DNA of 64,000 bases from positions 1,138,959 through 1,202,958 of the forward strand of contig NZ_RBZU01000001.1 of assembly GCF_003628125.1 (NCBI RefSeq), given 5' to 3'. The DNA comes from Pararobbsia silviterrae. GTDB lineage: Bacteria; Pseudomonadota; Gammaproteobacteria; Burkholderiales; Burkholderiaceae. The position numbers were made by a program, and so were the translations under genes. Below are positions 17,999-28,876 of the stretch, piece by piece (positions within the stretch are counted from its first letter, which is position 1; each line of letters begins with the position of its first letter). Below the pieces are notes generated by a model. That model had not been told where the DNA came from. It searched no databases and worked only from the letters and a program-made list of their open reading frames with translations.

Positions 17999-19393
17999 TC
18001 AGTGGTGTCCTTCCTGCGTGGCATCGTGAGCGCCCGTCGACGACGGGCATGAACTGGGTTTCTGGTCGGCCCCCGCGGACATGAGGCGTTTCCATTCGCT
18101 CCAGATCGCGCGCTGCGGCGCCTCGCTCGTGGAGCCGCCTCGCAAATCGCGGCTCCCGGCGTCGGGAGCGTCGGTGCTCAGGCCGCGTTCGAGGATCAGC
18201 CAGTCCACCGCGCTGGCTTCGAGGCCTTGCTGATTGCGGATGAAGATGTCGACGTCGTCGGCCGCGCCGTGACCGGCGGGTCCGTAGAAGCGCTCCTGGC
18301 TGCGCAGCATGCCTTCGTTGAAGGCATCGGGCGCGCCCTTGAGTTCGTACGGATAGACGGCGACTTCGGTCATGTTGTGCGCGATCGGGCGCCAGACCCG
18401 GATCTGGTTATGAATCAAACCCAGGTTCGGAAAGATCGAGCCCGACAGCTTTCCCGCCATGAACGAGAATTCTTCTTCGCCGTATGTGTCGTGGAGGGCG
18501 CGCTGATAGTCGCCGAATTCGCCTTCGAACAGACTGTCGACCTCGCCGAGCGGCTTCTCGATCAGACCGTGTCCGTTCTCGCAGCGCCATGCCGCGCCGC
18601 GAAAGCGCAGCGCGCGCATCGCTTTCGGCGTGCCGCCTTTGTGCACGCCGAAGTCGCCCGTCGAATCGCCGTACTTCATCTGCAACTGCACGAAGCCCTT
18701 ATGCGTATGCATGAAGTGGTAGCCGTCGACGATGTTCTCGGCCTGGAATTTCCAGTTGCCCGGATACCGCACGACGAACGGCTTCGAGCTCAGCACGATC
18801 TCGCCTTCCGGAGAGAAATTGAGCTTGCGGTCAATGAACTGCTTCGCGCGGCCGAGGTAGGGAACGAGCGGCTGCACGGCGGGATTGAAGCTCGCGAAAA
18901 TCAGGCCGCGATACCGTTCGACGCGCGGCACTTTGAAGAGCCCTTCGGGTGCATCGAAAGCGTCGTCGTAGCCGCCGGCATCCTTGCGTTCGGATACGGC
19001 AAGCAGCTTGCCGTCGAGCCCATAGACCCAGCCGTGGTACGGACAGTTGAATTCGCTTGCGCGGCCGCCGCCTTCGCGGCACACGACGGCCCCGCGGTGC
19101 ACGCAGCGATTGACGAGCACATGGATCTGGCGCTCCTCGTCGCGCACCACGATGACCGGCTGGTTGCCGATATAGCTCGTGATGAAGTTGCCGCTTTCGG
19201 GGATCTGGCTCTCGTGCCCGACATAGACCCAGGTTTTCTGGAAGATGTGCTTCATCTCGGCCGCGAATACGGTCGGGTCCGTATACGCGCTCGTATGCAC
19301 GCGAAAACGGTTCGCTTCCTCCCAGACCAGACGGCTGTAGTCGGGCTCGGGACGATGCATCCAGGTGACGTTGCCTACATTCGATTCGAACAT
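17999..19393 (-). CDS. Rieske dioxygenase, alpha (large) subunit, benzoate/toluate-like
   Basis: The 464-residue catalytic subunit. Rieske ligands are Cys97/His99 (CVHRG) and Cys117/His120 (CPYHGW). The mononuclear iron site is Asp223-Gly-Tyr-His226 with His231 (DGYHFMHTH), the spacing seen in BenA/XylX-type oxygenases, and a DDVD stretch near residue 388 supplies the third ligand. It should insert O2 into an aromatic acid or related ring. The start is set by AAGGA six bases before ATG 19393; ATG 19399 would touch the ribosome site. An unusually long polar C-terminal tail (~65 residues rich in Ser, Asp and Gly) follows the last helix. The substrate is unknown; benzoate itself is unlikely because no benD- or catechol-pathway genes accompany it. 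Confidence 0.95.
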   Translation of the reverse strand: MFESNVGNVTWMHRPEPDYSRLVWEEANRFRVHTSAYTDPTVFAAEMKHIFQKTWVYVGHESQIPESGNFITSYIGNQPVIVVRDEERQIHVLVNRCVHRGAVVCREGGGRASEFNCPYHGWVYGLDGKLLAVSERKDAGGYDDAFDAPEGLFKVPRVERYRGLIFASFNPAVQPLVPYLGRAKQFIDRKLNFSPEGEIVLSSKPFVVRYPGNWKFQAENIVDGYHFMHTHKGFVQLQMKYGDSTGDFGVHKGGTPKAMRALRFRGAAWRCENGHGLIEKPLGEVDSLFEGEFGDYQRALHDTYGEEEFSFMAGKLSGSIFPNLGLIHNQIRVWRPIAHNMTEVAVYPYELKGAPDAFNEGMLRSQERFYGPAGHGAADDVDIFIRNQQGLEASAVDWLILERGLSTDAPDAGSRDLRGGSTSEAPQRAIWSEWKRLMSAGADQKPSSCPSSTGAHDATQEGHH

Positions 19394-19434
19394 GCGCATT
19401 CCTTATTTTTCAGTGCCGATCGTTCGTGTGTTCT

Positions 19435-20178
19435 TCAATCCATGAAACGGCCGCCGGACAGATTCAGCGTCTCGCCGGTCACGTATCCGGCATCGGCTGA
19501 CGCGAGGTAGAGCGCCGCGCGGGCGGCTTCTTCGGCGCGCCCGGGACGTCCGACCGGGATGCCCTTGATCGCTTCGGCGGGGTCGTGCATCGCGGCGACC
19601 TGGACGTCGAACAGCGCGGTCGCGATCACATTGACCGTGATGCTGGTCGGTGCGAGTTCGGCGGCCAGCACGCGCGAGAAGGCAATCAAGCCGCCTTTGG
19701 CGGCCGCGTAGGGCGCGACGCGGCGATGCACGCCGGTCTTGCCCGACATCGAGACGAACGACACGATGCGTCCGCCCTTACGTGCCGCCTGCATGCGGCG
19801 CGCGGCCTCCTGGATGCAAAGGATCGGACCGATCAGCTCGGCGTCGATCGTCTGACGGTAGACATCGGCGCCGATGTCGAGCGCCGCCTGCGTCGTCACG
19901 GGAGGGGGCACGAGAATCAGCGTGGACAGGCTCGACGCGGGCTCGCCCGGTATCGGCGCGCATGCGTCGAGAAAGGCCGCGACGGACACGCGATCGAGCA
20001 GATCGAGGGCAACGGTTCGCGTCGCGCCATCGAGTTCCGCGTGCGACGGATCGCCGGCCACGTTCAGCCGCCCGGCCACCACGCGCGCGCCCTGCGCGGC
20101 AAACGCCTTGACCACCGCCGGCCCCACGCCGACGTTCGCGCCGGCGATCGCCACCGACGCCCCCGAAAACTCGTTCAT
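19435..20178 (-). CDS. SDR-family oxidoreductase
   Basis: A 247-residue short-chain dehydrogenase. The nucleotide motif is AGANVGVGPAVVKAFAAQGARVV, a variant of TGxxxGxG with Ala-Gly-Ala at the start. The catalytic Ser lies in SFVSMSGKTG, and Tyr and Lys in PYAAAKGGLIAFSRVLA; the C-terminus is GYVTGETLNLSGGRFMD. As first gene of the run and directly before the oxygenase, it may oxidise a cis-diol product, as BenD or BphB do, though those roles cannot be told apart by sequence. GGAG eight bases before ATG 20178 supports the start. The dinucleotide-binding variant is worth checking for cofactor preference. Confidence 0.9.
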   Translation of the reverse strand: MNEFSGASVAIAGANVGVGPAVVKAFAAQGARVVAGRLNVAGDPSHAELDGATRTVALDLLDRVSVAAFLDACAPIPGEPASSLSTLILVPPPVTTQAALDIGADVYRQTIDAELIGPILCIQEAARRMQAARKGGRIVSFVSMSGKTGVHRRVAPYAAAKGGLIAFSRVLAAELAPTSITVNVIATALFDVQVAAMHDPAEAIKGIPVGRPGRAEEAARAALYLASADAGYVTGETLNLSGGRFMD

Positions 20179-20270
20179 CTCGTCACTCCGTTTCAACCTG
20201 CCCGCGCATCGCTGCCGCATCGCCCGCCTGGCGCGCTGTCGTAGATGCGCGACATGTTTTGAAATTGAAT

Positions 20271-20286
20271 TCCACTCAAAAGTGGA
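20271..20286. promoter_or_regulatory. Palindromic operator candidate TCCACTCAAAAGTGGA
   Basis: Perfect 6-bp arms (TCCACT/AGTGGA) around CAAA, 93 bases upstream of the SDR start. The half-site TCCACTTTT recurs at 20531-20539 on the transporter side. Likely bound by the cluster's regulator, possibly the GntR/FCD protein. Confidence 0.6.
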
Positions 20287-20474
20287 TACACATTGATGTG
20301 CAAGTATAAAACTCGGAAGCGGGCCGTCAAGCGACTTTTTCCCAGCGGGCGATTTGGTGCGACATCTGTATTGAGGATCGAATATCCCGTCAAACAGGCG
20401 TTTTTCCCTGTTTCATCAGGCTTTTGTCGAGCGAATATCAGGGATTTTACTGAGTCAACGAAACGTAATATTTT

Positions 20475-20506
20475 GTTCAAAAACGCTTGACGCAGCGCTT
20501 TTGAAC
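20475..20506. promoter_or_regulatory. 12-bp inverted repeat enclosing a -35-like TTGACG
   Basis: GTTCAAAAACGC (20475-20486) and GCGCTTTTGAAC (20495-20506) match in 11 of 12 positions. The eight-base spacer is TTGACGCA, containing a -35-like TTGACG oriented toward the MFS gene. A repressor bound here would block that promoter. No perfect -10 is seen at 17 bases; TATGTA lies at about 15. Confidence 0.6.
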
Positions 20507-20706
20507 GTATGTACTTCGCCTCGTTGTGCATCCACTTTTTGATTTGAGCCGTCGGATGCAGCGGCAATTCGGTCGACACCAGGCACAGGTCGCATGGCGA
20601 GCCAGTCGGTCAGTGGGCCGTACCATCGACACCTCGTCGCCGCGTCCTTCCGGGACGCGGTCTGGCAACTGACAAAGGCTCGCCCTCGCGCGCCAAGGAA
20701 AATGAA

Positions 20707-21945
20707 ATGAACAGCGGTGATCAGGCAGGCATCCTTTCCACGGAAAAGCGGGACGCGCGCACACCGGCGCTCGCGAGCGCCGTACCGCGCTATCGCTGGG
20801 TCGTCCTGATGGTCACGTGGATGGCGTTTCTGCTCAGCTATGTCGACCGTGTCGCATGGAGCAGCGTCGCCGCGCCGGTCGGACAAACGATGGGCCTGGC
20901 CGTCGGCATGCTCGGCGCCTTCGTCACGGCCTTCTATGTCGGGTACGTGATCGCCAATGCCACCGGCGGCGTGCTGACCGATGTGATCGGCGGCCGGCGC
21001 ATGCTGATCTTCGCGCTCATCGCGCTGGGATTCGCGACGTTTGCGTTCGGGAATGCGCAGTCGCTCGAGTTCGGCATCGCGGCGCAAGCGATCATGGGGA
21101 TCACGGCCGGCGCCGACTATGCATCGGGCTTGAAGATCATTTCATCGTGGTTCGACCGAGACCGCGGTATCGCGATGGGCATCCACGCGACGGCCACCTC
21201 GCTTGCGGTCATCGTCTGCAATCTGACGGTGCCCGCGATTTCACAGGCTTATGGATGGCAGATGGCGTTCAAGCTGCTCGGCGCGCTGACGCTCGCGTGG
21301 AGCGTCGTGAGCTACTTCACGCTGCGCGAGAGCCCGAATACGGCGGCGCGCACGCGGATCACGCGTTCGGATGTCTTTGCGCTGTTTCGCAATCGCAATC
21401 TGATTCTGCTGGCGATCGCGGGTTTCGGCGGCTTCTGGGGCACCGTCGGTTTCGCGGCCTGGGGCAATGCACTGATGACCAAACAGTTCGGCATCTCGCC
21501 CGTGCAGACCGGCTCGATCCTCGCGGCGTTCGGCATCGGCGCGGTCGTGTCGAAGCCGATACTCGGCCTGCTGCGCGACTGGCTCAGCGGCAAGGCGGGC
21601 AAGTATCTGCCGATCGCCTGCATGGGATGTTTCGCCGTGCTGCTCGTGGTGTTCGGCCAATGTTCGACACCGGCCGCGTTTTATCTGCTCGCACCGGTGC
21701 TCGGCGCGGCCGCGTTCGGCTACACGCCGCTGCTCTCCGTGTTGGCCACGAGCGCGGCGGGAAAGCACGCCGCCGGTGCGACGGCCGGACTCGCGAATGC
21801 CGTCTGGCAGCTTGGCAGCGCGGCAGCGCCGATGGTGGTCGGCCTGATCTACGCGCACACGCATTCGTTCCATCTCGCGCTTGAAACGCTGGCGGCGGGG
21901 CCGCTCGTCGGCGCGATCGTGCTGAGCTTCTTGCGGATGGTCTGA
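20707..21945 (+). CDS. MFS transporter, organic/aromatic acid type
   Basis: A 412-residue major-facilitator protein with about 12 hydrophobic segments. The first helix WMAFLLSYVDRVAWSSVAAPV carries the Asp-Arg of the anion:cation symporter (ACS) group, which moves hexuronates, glucarate, phthalate and similar acids with protons. The loop-2 motif is GGVLTDVIGGRRMLI. AAGGA lies seven bases before the ATG. It is divergent from the oxygenase operon and shares its control region, so uptake of the pathway substrate is the natural role. It is followed by a porin on the same strand. Confidence 0.92.
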   Translation: MNSGDQAGILSTEKRDARTPALASAVPRYRWVVLMVTWMAFLLSYVDRVAWSSVAAPVGQTMGLAVGMLGAFVTAFYVGYVIANATGGVLTDVIGGRRMLIFALIALGFATFAFGNAQSLEFGIAAQAIMGITAGADYASGLKIISSWFDRDRGIAMGIHATATSLAVIVCNLTVPAISQAYGWQMAFKLLGALTLAWSVVSYFTLRESPNTAARTRITRSDVFALFRNRNLILLAIAGFGGFWGTVGFAAWGNALMTKQFGISPVQTGSILAAFGIGAVVSKPILGLLRDWLSGKAGKYLPIACMGCFAVLLVVFGQCSTPAAFYLLAPVLGAAAFGYTPLLSVLATSAAGKHAAGATAGLANAVWQLGSAAAPMVVGLIYAHTHSFHLALETLAAGPLVGAIVLSFLRMV

Positions 21946-21967
21946 TTTCGCGTGTTGTCATGCGTTG

Positions 21968-21992
21968 CGATGGGCCGGGGGGCCGCCCATCG
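21968..21992 (+). terminator. Hairpin after the MFS gene
   Basis: CGATGGGC (21968-21975) pairs with GCCCATCG (21985-21992), loop of nine bases, 22 bases after the stop. No T-run follows, so it may be Rho-assisted or an attenuating stem. Confidence 0.45.
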
Positions 21993-22160
21993 AACGCCGG
22001 CCTGGCGTGCCGCCATGTGCGTCTGAGCTGAATACCGTTTGCTCGATCTGAATCCGACGCGGGTTGAACCGCGTGGGGCGTGCGGGGTTTTGTCTGTTTG
22101 CGGTGAATTCGAAATCCGAATGCATGGATTTCGCCTGGGCTTTTTTTGCACGATTACAAG

Positions 22161-22175
22161 AGGAGAACTAAATTG
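22161..22175 (+). promoter_or_regulatory. Shine-Dalgarno AGGAG deciding a TTG start (porin)
   Basis: AGGAG (22161-22165) is seven bases before TTG 22173, which begins a standard porin signal peptide. The upstream in-frame TTG (22146) lacks a ribosome site. Confidence 0.8.
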
Positions 22176-23384
22176 AAGTCACGCAGGATTTCGAAATTGC
22201 TATCGACGATGGCCGGCCTGGCTGTCACGGCCGTCGCGGCGCCCGCGTTCGCGCAAAACAGCGTCACGCTGTACGGTATTGCCGACAATGGCTTCATGTA
22301 CCAAAGCAGCGCGAGCACGCTCGGCTCGAATAGCGGCGGACAAAGCAAATTCCAGATCGCGTCGGGATTGTGGACGCCGAGCCGATGGGGTCTCAAGGGC
22401 AGCGAAGACCTCGGCGGCGGATTGAAGACGATCTTCCAGCTCGAAAACGGCTTCAGTATCGATAGCGGCGCGGCGTCGCAAGGCGGGCTCGAGTTCGGAC
22501 GGATCGCGATCGTGGGCCTGTCGAGCGACACCTACGGGACGGTCACGGCCGGCCGCAATTACACGCCTTATCTGCTGCTGCTCGCGCCCTATGGGCCGAG
22601 CAAGTGGCTCAGCATGCACCCGGGCGACGTCGACGGACTCGACTTCACGTTCCATATCAACAATCAGTTGATGTACATCTCGCCGAAGATCGCGGGCTTC
22701 ACCTTCGGCGCGTCGTATGCACTCGGCGGCGTGGCGGGCAGCCTCAATCAGGGCTCGACGTGGAGCACCGCGCTTCAGTACGACAACGGACCCTTCGGCA
22801 TCGGCGTGGGCTTCTTCCGCGTCAACAACTCGACGCCGGGCGGCGGCGTCTACGGCACGGCTTCGACGGCGTATTCGGCCGGGCAGGCGTCGCTCTCGGC
22901 GCTGACCAACGGCTATCAGACCGCGCAGGCGCAGCAGCGTTTCGCCATCACGAGCGGGTACAAGTTCAGCGATGCGCTGGATCTCGAAGTCTCGTATTCG
23001 AACGTGCAATACATCCCCGGGATCAATTCGTCGTACCGCAACACCGCGACGTTCAACACGGGCGGCATCCTCGTGCATTACAAGCCGACGGTGGCCTGGG
23101 ATCTCGAGGCCGGTTACGCGTACACGCGCGCGACGAAGGCGAACGGTATCAGCGACGAGGCCCAATACAATCAGTTCAACCTGACGGAGTCGTATGCGCT
23201 GTCCAAGGCGACCAGCGTCTACGCATTCGAGGCGTATCAGCGTGCGAGCGGACAGACGCTCGGCACGAACGGCGCGGGCGACGTCATTTCGGCCACGGCG
23301 TCGATCGGCGACTACTTTCAGTCTTCGCCGTCGTCGTCGCAAAGCCAGGTGGGTCTGATCGTCGGGGTGATTCACCGCTTCTGA
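22173..23384 (+). CDS. Outer-membrane porin (Burkholderia trimeric type)
   Basis: A 403-residue general porin of the Gram-negative porin family common in Burkholderiaceae. A 28-residue signal peptide ends AAPAFAQ, followed by the canonical first strand [15 protein letters not shown]; alternating beta strands run to the terminal [12 protein letters not shown] with the C-terminal Phe needed for assembly. [25 protein letters not shown] is the conserved strand-turn region after loop L1. It starts with TTG. Placed after the MFS gene and opposite the oxygenase operon, it may be a substrate-specific entry channel. Confidence 0.95.
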   Translation: MKSRRISKLLSTMAGLAVTAVAAPAFAQNSVTLYGIADNGFMYQSSASTLGSNSGGQSKFQIASGLWTPSRWGLKGSEDLGGGLKTIFQLENGFSIDSGAASQGGLEFGRIAIVGLSSDTYGTVTAGRNYTPYLLLLAPYGPSKWLSMHPGDVDGLDFTFHINNQLMYISPKIAGFTFGASYALGGVAGSLNQGSTWSTALQYDNGPFGIGVGFFRVNNSTPGGGVYGTASTAYSAGQASLSALTNGYQTAQAQQRFAITSGYKFSDALDLEVSYSNVQYIPGINSSYRNTATFNTGGILVHYKPTVAWDLEAGYAYTRATKANGISDEAQYNQFNLTESYALSKATSVYAFEAYQRASGQTLGTNGAGDVISATASIGDYFQSSPSSSQSQVGLIVGVIHRF

Positions 23385-23413
23385 CCGCCGCCCGCATCGA
23401 CGGGGCGGTGCGG

Positions 23414-23439
23414 GACGCGGCGACTTCGGTCGCCGCGTC
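23414..23439 (+). terminator. UUCG-loop hairpin after the porin
   Basis: GACGCGGCGAC (23414-23424) and GTCGCCGCGTC (23429-23439) form a perfect 11-bp stem capped by TTCG. It is very stable and 29 bases after the porin stop. There is no T-run. Confidence 0.6.
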
Positions 23440-23593
23440 TGAAGCCCGACGCCGTGGACGCGCGCGCTCGAACACGCTCGAACGCGCGTCGCCGCTCCGC
23501 CGACGAGCCATCGATACCGGCCGCCGCGCGAATCGAATCGCGTTGAATCGAAGCGCGCGGCGCGGCGGCATCGCTTTAACCGACGATTCCATC

Positions 23594-25153
23594 ATGAAGG
23601 TTTTGAGAACTCTCCCGATCGCGGCAAGGCTGGGCATCGGTTTCGGCATCGTGCTGCTGTCGCTGTGTCTGCTCGGCGCGTCCGCGATGCTGCAGGTGTC
23701 GCGCGTCTATCGCGCGTCCGACGATCTCGCGCGCAACCGGCTGCCGACCGTCCAGACGCTCGATGAAATCCGGGCATCGATCAACACGATCCGACGCGGC
23801 ACGCAGGGTGCGCTCATCGCGACGAACGCGGAGCAGAAAGCGCTGCCGAAACGCAAGCGTCTCGAAGCGATCGCCCAGCTCGACACCGCGCTCGAACGCT
23901 ATCGGGCGTTGATCCGTTCGCCCGATGAAACGGCGCTGTTGACGCAGTTCGAAACAGCATGGGCCGCATATATGACGGCCGATACGCAGATCAACACGCT
24001 GACCGACCGCGGGAGCGCGGACTTCGACGAAGCGCGCGATCTTGCGTCTAGCCAGTCGTCTCACTTGTTCGCGGTCGCGTCGCAGATCATCGAGCGGGAT
24101 GTCGAACTCAATCGCGACGCGGCCGACGCCGCGGCCGCGGGCGCCGAGAACGACTATCGCAAGACTGTCGCGCTGAGTGCCGCGCTGATCGCGGGCGGCG
24201 TCGTGTTGAATATCCTCGCTGCGATATGGATCACGCGGTCCATCGTGCAGCCCATTCATCGTTCGGTGCAGGTCGCGCAGACGGTGGCCGAAGGGGATTT
24301 GACGTCGGTGATTACCGACGAGGGCAGGGACGAGACCGCGCAACTGCTGCAGGCGCTCCGGGACATGAACGAGCGGCTCGCGGACATCGTCGGCCAGGTG
24401 CGCACGAGCAGCGACAGTATCGCCACGGCGTCCGCGCAGGTGAGCGCGGGCAGTCACGATCTGAGCCAGCGCACGGAGGAGCAGGCGGCGTCGCTTGAGG
24501 AAACCGCGTCGAGCATGGAGCAGCTCACGGCGGCCGTCAGGCAGAACATGGAGAATGCGCGGCAGGGCAATACGCTCGCCGTCGCGGCGTCCGCGCTCGC
24601 GTCGCGCGGCGGCGACGTGGTCGCGAGCGTCGTCGATACGATGAAGGAGATCAGCGCGAGTTCGGCCAAGGTCGCCGACATCATCGTCATGATCGAAGGC
24701 ATCGCGTTTCAGACGAACATCCTTGCGCTCAATGCGGCCGTGGAAGCGGCGCGCGCCGGCGAGCAGGGCCGGGGTTTCGCGGTCGTGGCCGGCGAAGTGC
24801 GGACGCTCGCGCAGCGCAGCGCGACGGCGGCGCGGGAAATCAAGGATCTGATCGGCGAGTCGGCGGACAAGGTCGATGCGGGCTCGCGTCTGGTCGACGA
24901 GGCCGGGCAAACGATGCGGGACATCGTGCATTCGGTCAAACGCGTCGCCGATCTGATGGGCGAGCTGTCGGCCGCATCGTCGGATCAGCACACGGGCATC
25001 GAGCAGATCAGCGGCGCGGTCATGCAGATGGACGAGACGACGCAGCAGAACGCAGCGCTCGTCGAGCAGGCGACGGCCGCCGCGGCGTCGATGGCGCAGC
25101 AATCGGGCGCGCTGCGCGATCTGGTTTCGACGTTCCGGTTACGGGCCGCTTAA
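23594..25153 (+). CDS. Methyl-accepting chemotaxis protein
   Basis: A 519-residue chemoreceptor. A transmembrane helix (~residues 12-32) is followed by a periplasmic four-helix-bundle sensor (~33-190), a second transmembrane helix ([19 protein letters not shown], ~195-213), HAMP and the signalling domain. The hairpin tip is intact: [43 protein letters not shown]. The C-terminus ends STFRLRAA without an NWETF-type CheR-docking pentapeptide. It follows porin and transporter on the same strand, after a hairpin, so taxis toward the cluster's substrate is plausible but unproven; Tar/Tsr-like sensor bundles bind amino acids and small aromatic acids. Confidence 0.95.
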   Translation: MKVLRTLPIAARLGIGFGIVLLSLCLLGASAMLQVSRVYRASDDLARNRLPTVQTLDEIRASINTIRRGTQGALIATNAEQKALPKRKRLEAIAQLDTALERYRALIRSPDETALLTQFETAWAAYMTADTQINTLTDRGSADFDEARDLASSQSSHLFAVASQIIERDVELNRDAADAAAAGAENDYRKTVALSAALIAGGVVLNILAAIWITRSIVQPIHRSVQVAQTVAEGDLTSVITDEGRDETAQLLQALRDMNERLADIVGQVRTSSDSIATASAQVSAGSHDLSQRTEEQAASLEETASSMEQLTAAVRQNMENARQGNTLAVAASALASRGGDVVASVVDTMKEISASSAKVADIIVMIEGIAFQTNILALNAAVEAARAGEQGRGFAVVAGEVRTLAQRSATAAREIKDLIGESADKVDAGSRLVDEAGQTMRDIVHSVKRVADLMGELSAASSDQHTGIEQISGAVMQMDETTQQNAALVEQATAAAASMAQQSGALRDLVSTFRLRAA

Positions 25154-25177
25154 GCGCGCGTCGCGTGCCCGCCGCTT

Positions 25178-25918
25178 TTACTGCGACGACCCATGCTTGA
25201 ACGATTCGAGTTCGCTCGTCACCCGTTCGTTTCGCACGCCGTTGCTGCTGTAGTACTCCTCGACGGATTTGACCCATCGCCCGATCTCGGGAACGTACCA
25301 GAATGCCTTGTAAAGCCGGCCCGTCGTCGTGACGGACGGGACCTTGCGCGTTTGTGCGACGGCGGCTGCACCGGTTTCCGTGACGACGGTACCGCCGGTC
25401 GCGGAGCGAACAGGGGCCGTCTGCGCGGTCCAATCGCCTTCGGCTTCGACCTTGATGGCGTCGAATTTTCCGGCGGGGACCTCGATGTTTTCGATGCCGA
25501 CGACCTTGAAACGTTCGTCAAGCGATTCGGAATCGTGTTTGGGATTCGGATGCGCTTCCGTATATTTCACATTCCACGATTTCCCGGTCGTCAGCGGAAA
25601 AGACAAGGGTTGATTGACGAGCGTTTCTGTGCCGTTCACATTGCGCGACCGGCTCCAGTCAATGCCGGCAATCATTTCGCGCGATGCCTGCGTGGTGCCC
25701 GCTTGTTTTGCTTCGTAATAAATGCGGTCGGACGTGATGTGCGTCACGACAATCTCGTCATGCGTTTGCCGCCATCCGTTCGGGCCGGTTTCCACGGTAT
25801 CGACGTAGGTCCACGTGTCGCCCGTGGCGAGCGTGGGCGCGGGTGCCGACTCCGCATGCACGATTGCCGTCATCCCCATTGCCGCCAGCCAAAGCACGCC
25901 TTTATTCGTTTTTTTCAT
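25178..25918 (-). CDS. Secreted protein of unknown function
   Basis: A 246-residue protein with a clear Sec signal (MKKTNKGVLWLAAMGMTAIVHA|ES). The mature part looks like a two-part beta-rich domain: residues ~30-130 contain GDTWTYVDTVETGPNGW, YYEAKQAG and PLTTGKSWNVKYTE, and residues ~140-240 contain ERFKVVGIENIEVPAGKFDAIKVEAEG and ATTTGRLYKAFWYVPEIGRWVKSVEEYYSSNG. The latter pattern (property derived by 'V.AGxFxAxkI', then 'YxPxxGrxVKs') is common in periplasmic DUF3108-like proteins. No catalytic motif is visible. It is convergent with the chemoreceptor gene. Confidence 0.75.
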   Translation of the reverse strand: MKKTNKGVLWLAAMGMTAIVHAESAPAPTLATGDTWTYVDTVETGPNGWRQTHDEIVVTHITSDRIYYEAKQAGTTQASREMIAGIDWSRSRNVNGTETLVNQPLSFPLTTGKSWNVKYTEAHPNPKHDSESLDERFKVVGIENIEVPAGKFDAIKVEAEGDWTAQTAPVRSATGGTVVTETGAAAVAQTRKVPSVTTTGRLYKAFWYVPEIGRWVKSVEEYYSSNGVRNERVTSELESFKHGSSQ

Positions 25919-26208
25919 GAGCGATTTTTAATGTGCGAATTCGAACGCGATTCAATATCGCGGCTTTCGAAAATCTTTCGTTTTGTGATCGGATTTGAAT
26001 TAAATCGAGATCGAGATGTGCGCGATGATGCTAGTGGCAAATGGGGATATTTGCAATCGCGCAGGGCGGTATCGATAAAATCGAAAATCCGTCGCGGCGG
26101 GCATGCGAGACGGCTCCGCACACAATCAAAAGCATTTCAAGGCGGCGCGCCAAGGCGGCGCGCGCAAGCGAGTACGGACTTTCTCGAGCGCGCTGCCGTC
26201 CTCGTGAA

Positions 26209-26379
26209 TCAAAACTCCGCGACGACGAAATCGTCCTTGCCCACATCGCATTCGGGGCAGCGCCAATCGGCGGGAATATCCTCGAATCGCGTGCCGGCCG
26301 CGATGCCTTCTTCGGGCAGACCGTCCTGCTCGTTATAGATCCACCCGCAGATCAGGCAGATCCAGGTCTTGAATTCCAC
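26209..26379 (-). CDS. Rubredoxin
   Basis: A 56-residue rubredoxin, a one-iron electron carrier. Both Cys pairs are present: CLICGW near the start and CPECDVGKDDF near the end, with the typical YNEQDGLPEEGIAAGTRFEDIPADWR between. The start is taken as GTG 26379, which gives exactly the family length; GTG 26391 would add four residues. No ATG start fits. It stands alone, divergent from uup, without rubredoxin reductase or alkane hydroxylase genes nearby, so its partner is not evident. In beta-proteobacteria such orphan rubredoxins are common. Confidence 0.93.
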   Translation of the reverse strand: MEFKTWICLICGWIYNEQDGLPEEGIAAGTRFEDIPADWRCPECDVGKDDFVVAEF

Positions 26380-26578
26380 GACTTCGGTCACGTCAGTACT
26401 CGCTTGTGTCAGTGCAGCAAAAGCATGCGAAGGCGCGATTCTACCCGCTTGGCGCGTCGCATTATCGTTGGAACCCCCGCGCCCGCACGCGGACCGCCCC
26501 GCATCGAAACGGCGGAGTCCCGGGCCGCGCAAACGCACCCCGGTACAATAGCGGCCTTTCCGACCCACTCCCTGTGCC

Positions 26579-28528
<1,950 letters not shown>

Positions 28529-28876
28529 TCGGCACGGCGCGCGAGACCGGAGCGCAACACCGGGCCGCGCATCGGTCACATCCCGCTCGCCGGTCGCCAT
28601 TACAATAGCCTCGCCGAATCGGCAGGGCCGCCTCGCCACCGCGCCTCGGCGCGACGCTCATTTTTGAGGCGCGGGTGTCGAGGCCCTTGTTTCCTATCGG
28701 GTTTTTGCAGAACTCCCTGGCTTGTCCACGCAGTTGTCCACAATCCGTGGGGATAACCGGACGACGCGGACGCGCGGCGGATTCGATCCGCATGCGTCGG
28801 CACGCTTGATGCGTACCGCGTGGCCTCGCCAGGCCGTTCAGCCAGATACGCAACTCAGTCTCCAGCGCAACGGGCT
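28529..28876. other. Gap between uup and parE with DnaA-box-like cluster
   Basis: 348 bases without a gene. The only marked feature is three DnaA-box-like 9-mers at 28722-28756. Confidence 0.6.
28722..28756. promoter_or_regulatory. Three DnaA-box-like 9-mers upstream of parE
   Basis: TTGTCCACG (28722-28730), TTGTCCACA (28734-28742) and TGGGGATAA (28748-28756; reverse TTATCCCCA) lie within 35 bases. Each differs from TTATCCACA by one or two positions. They sit 120-155 bases before parE and could let DnaA control topoisomerase IV genes; this is inference. Confidence 0.45.

Larger units (their letters stand above)
20179..20706. promoter_or_regulatory. Divergent control region, catabolic operon / MFS transporter
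   Basis: A 528-base intergenic region, markedly more AT-rich than its surroundings, between the divergent SDR and MFS genes. It contains no gene but two clear inverted repeats and a repeated half-site (listed separately). Promoters for both directions must lie here. Confidence 0.75.
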
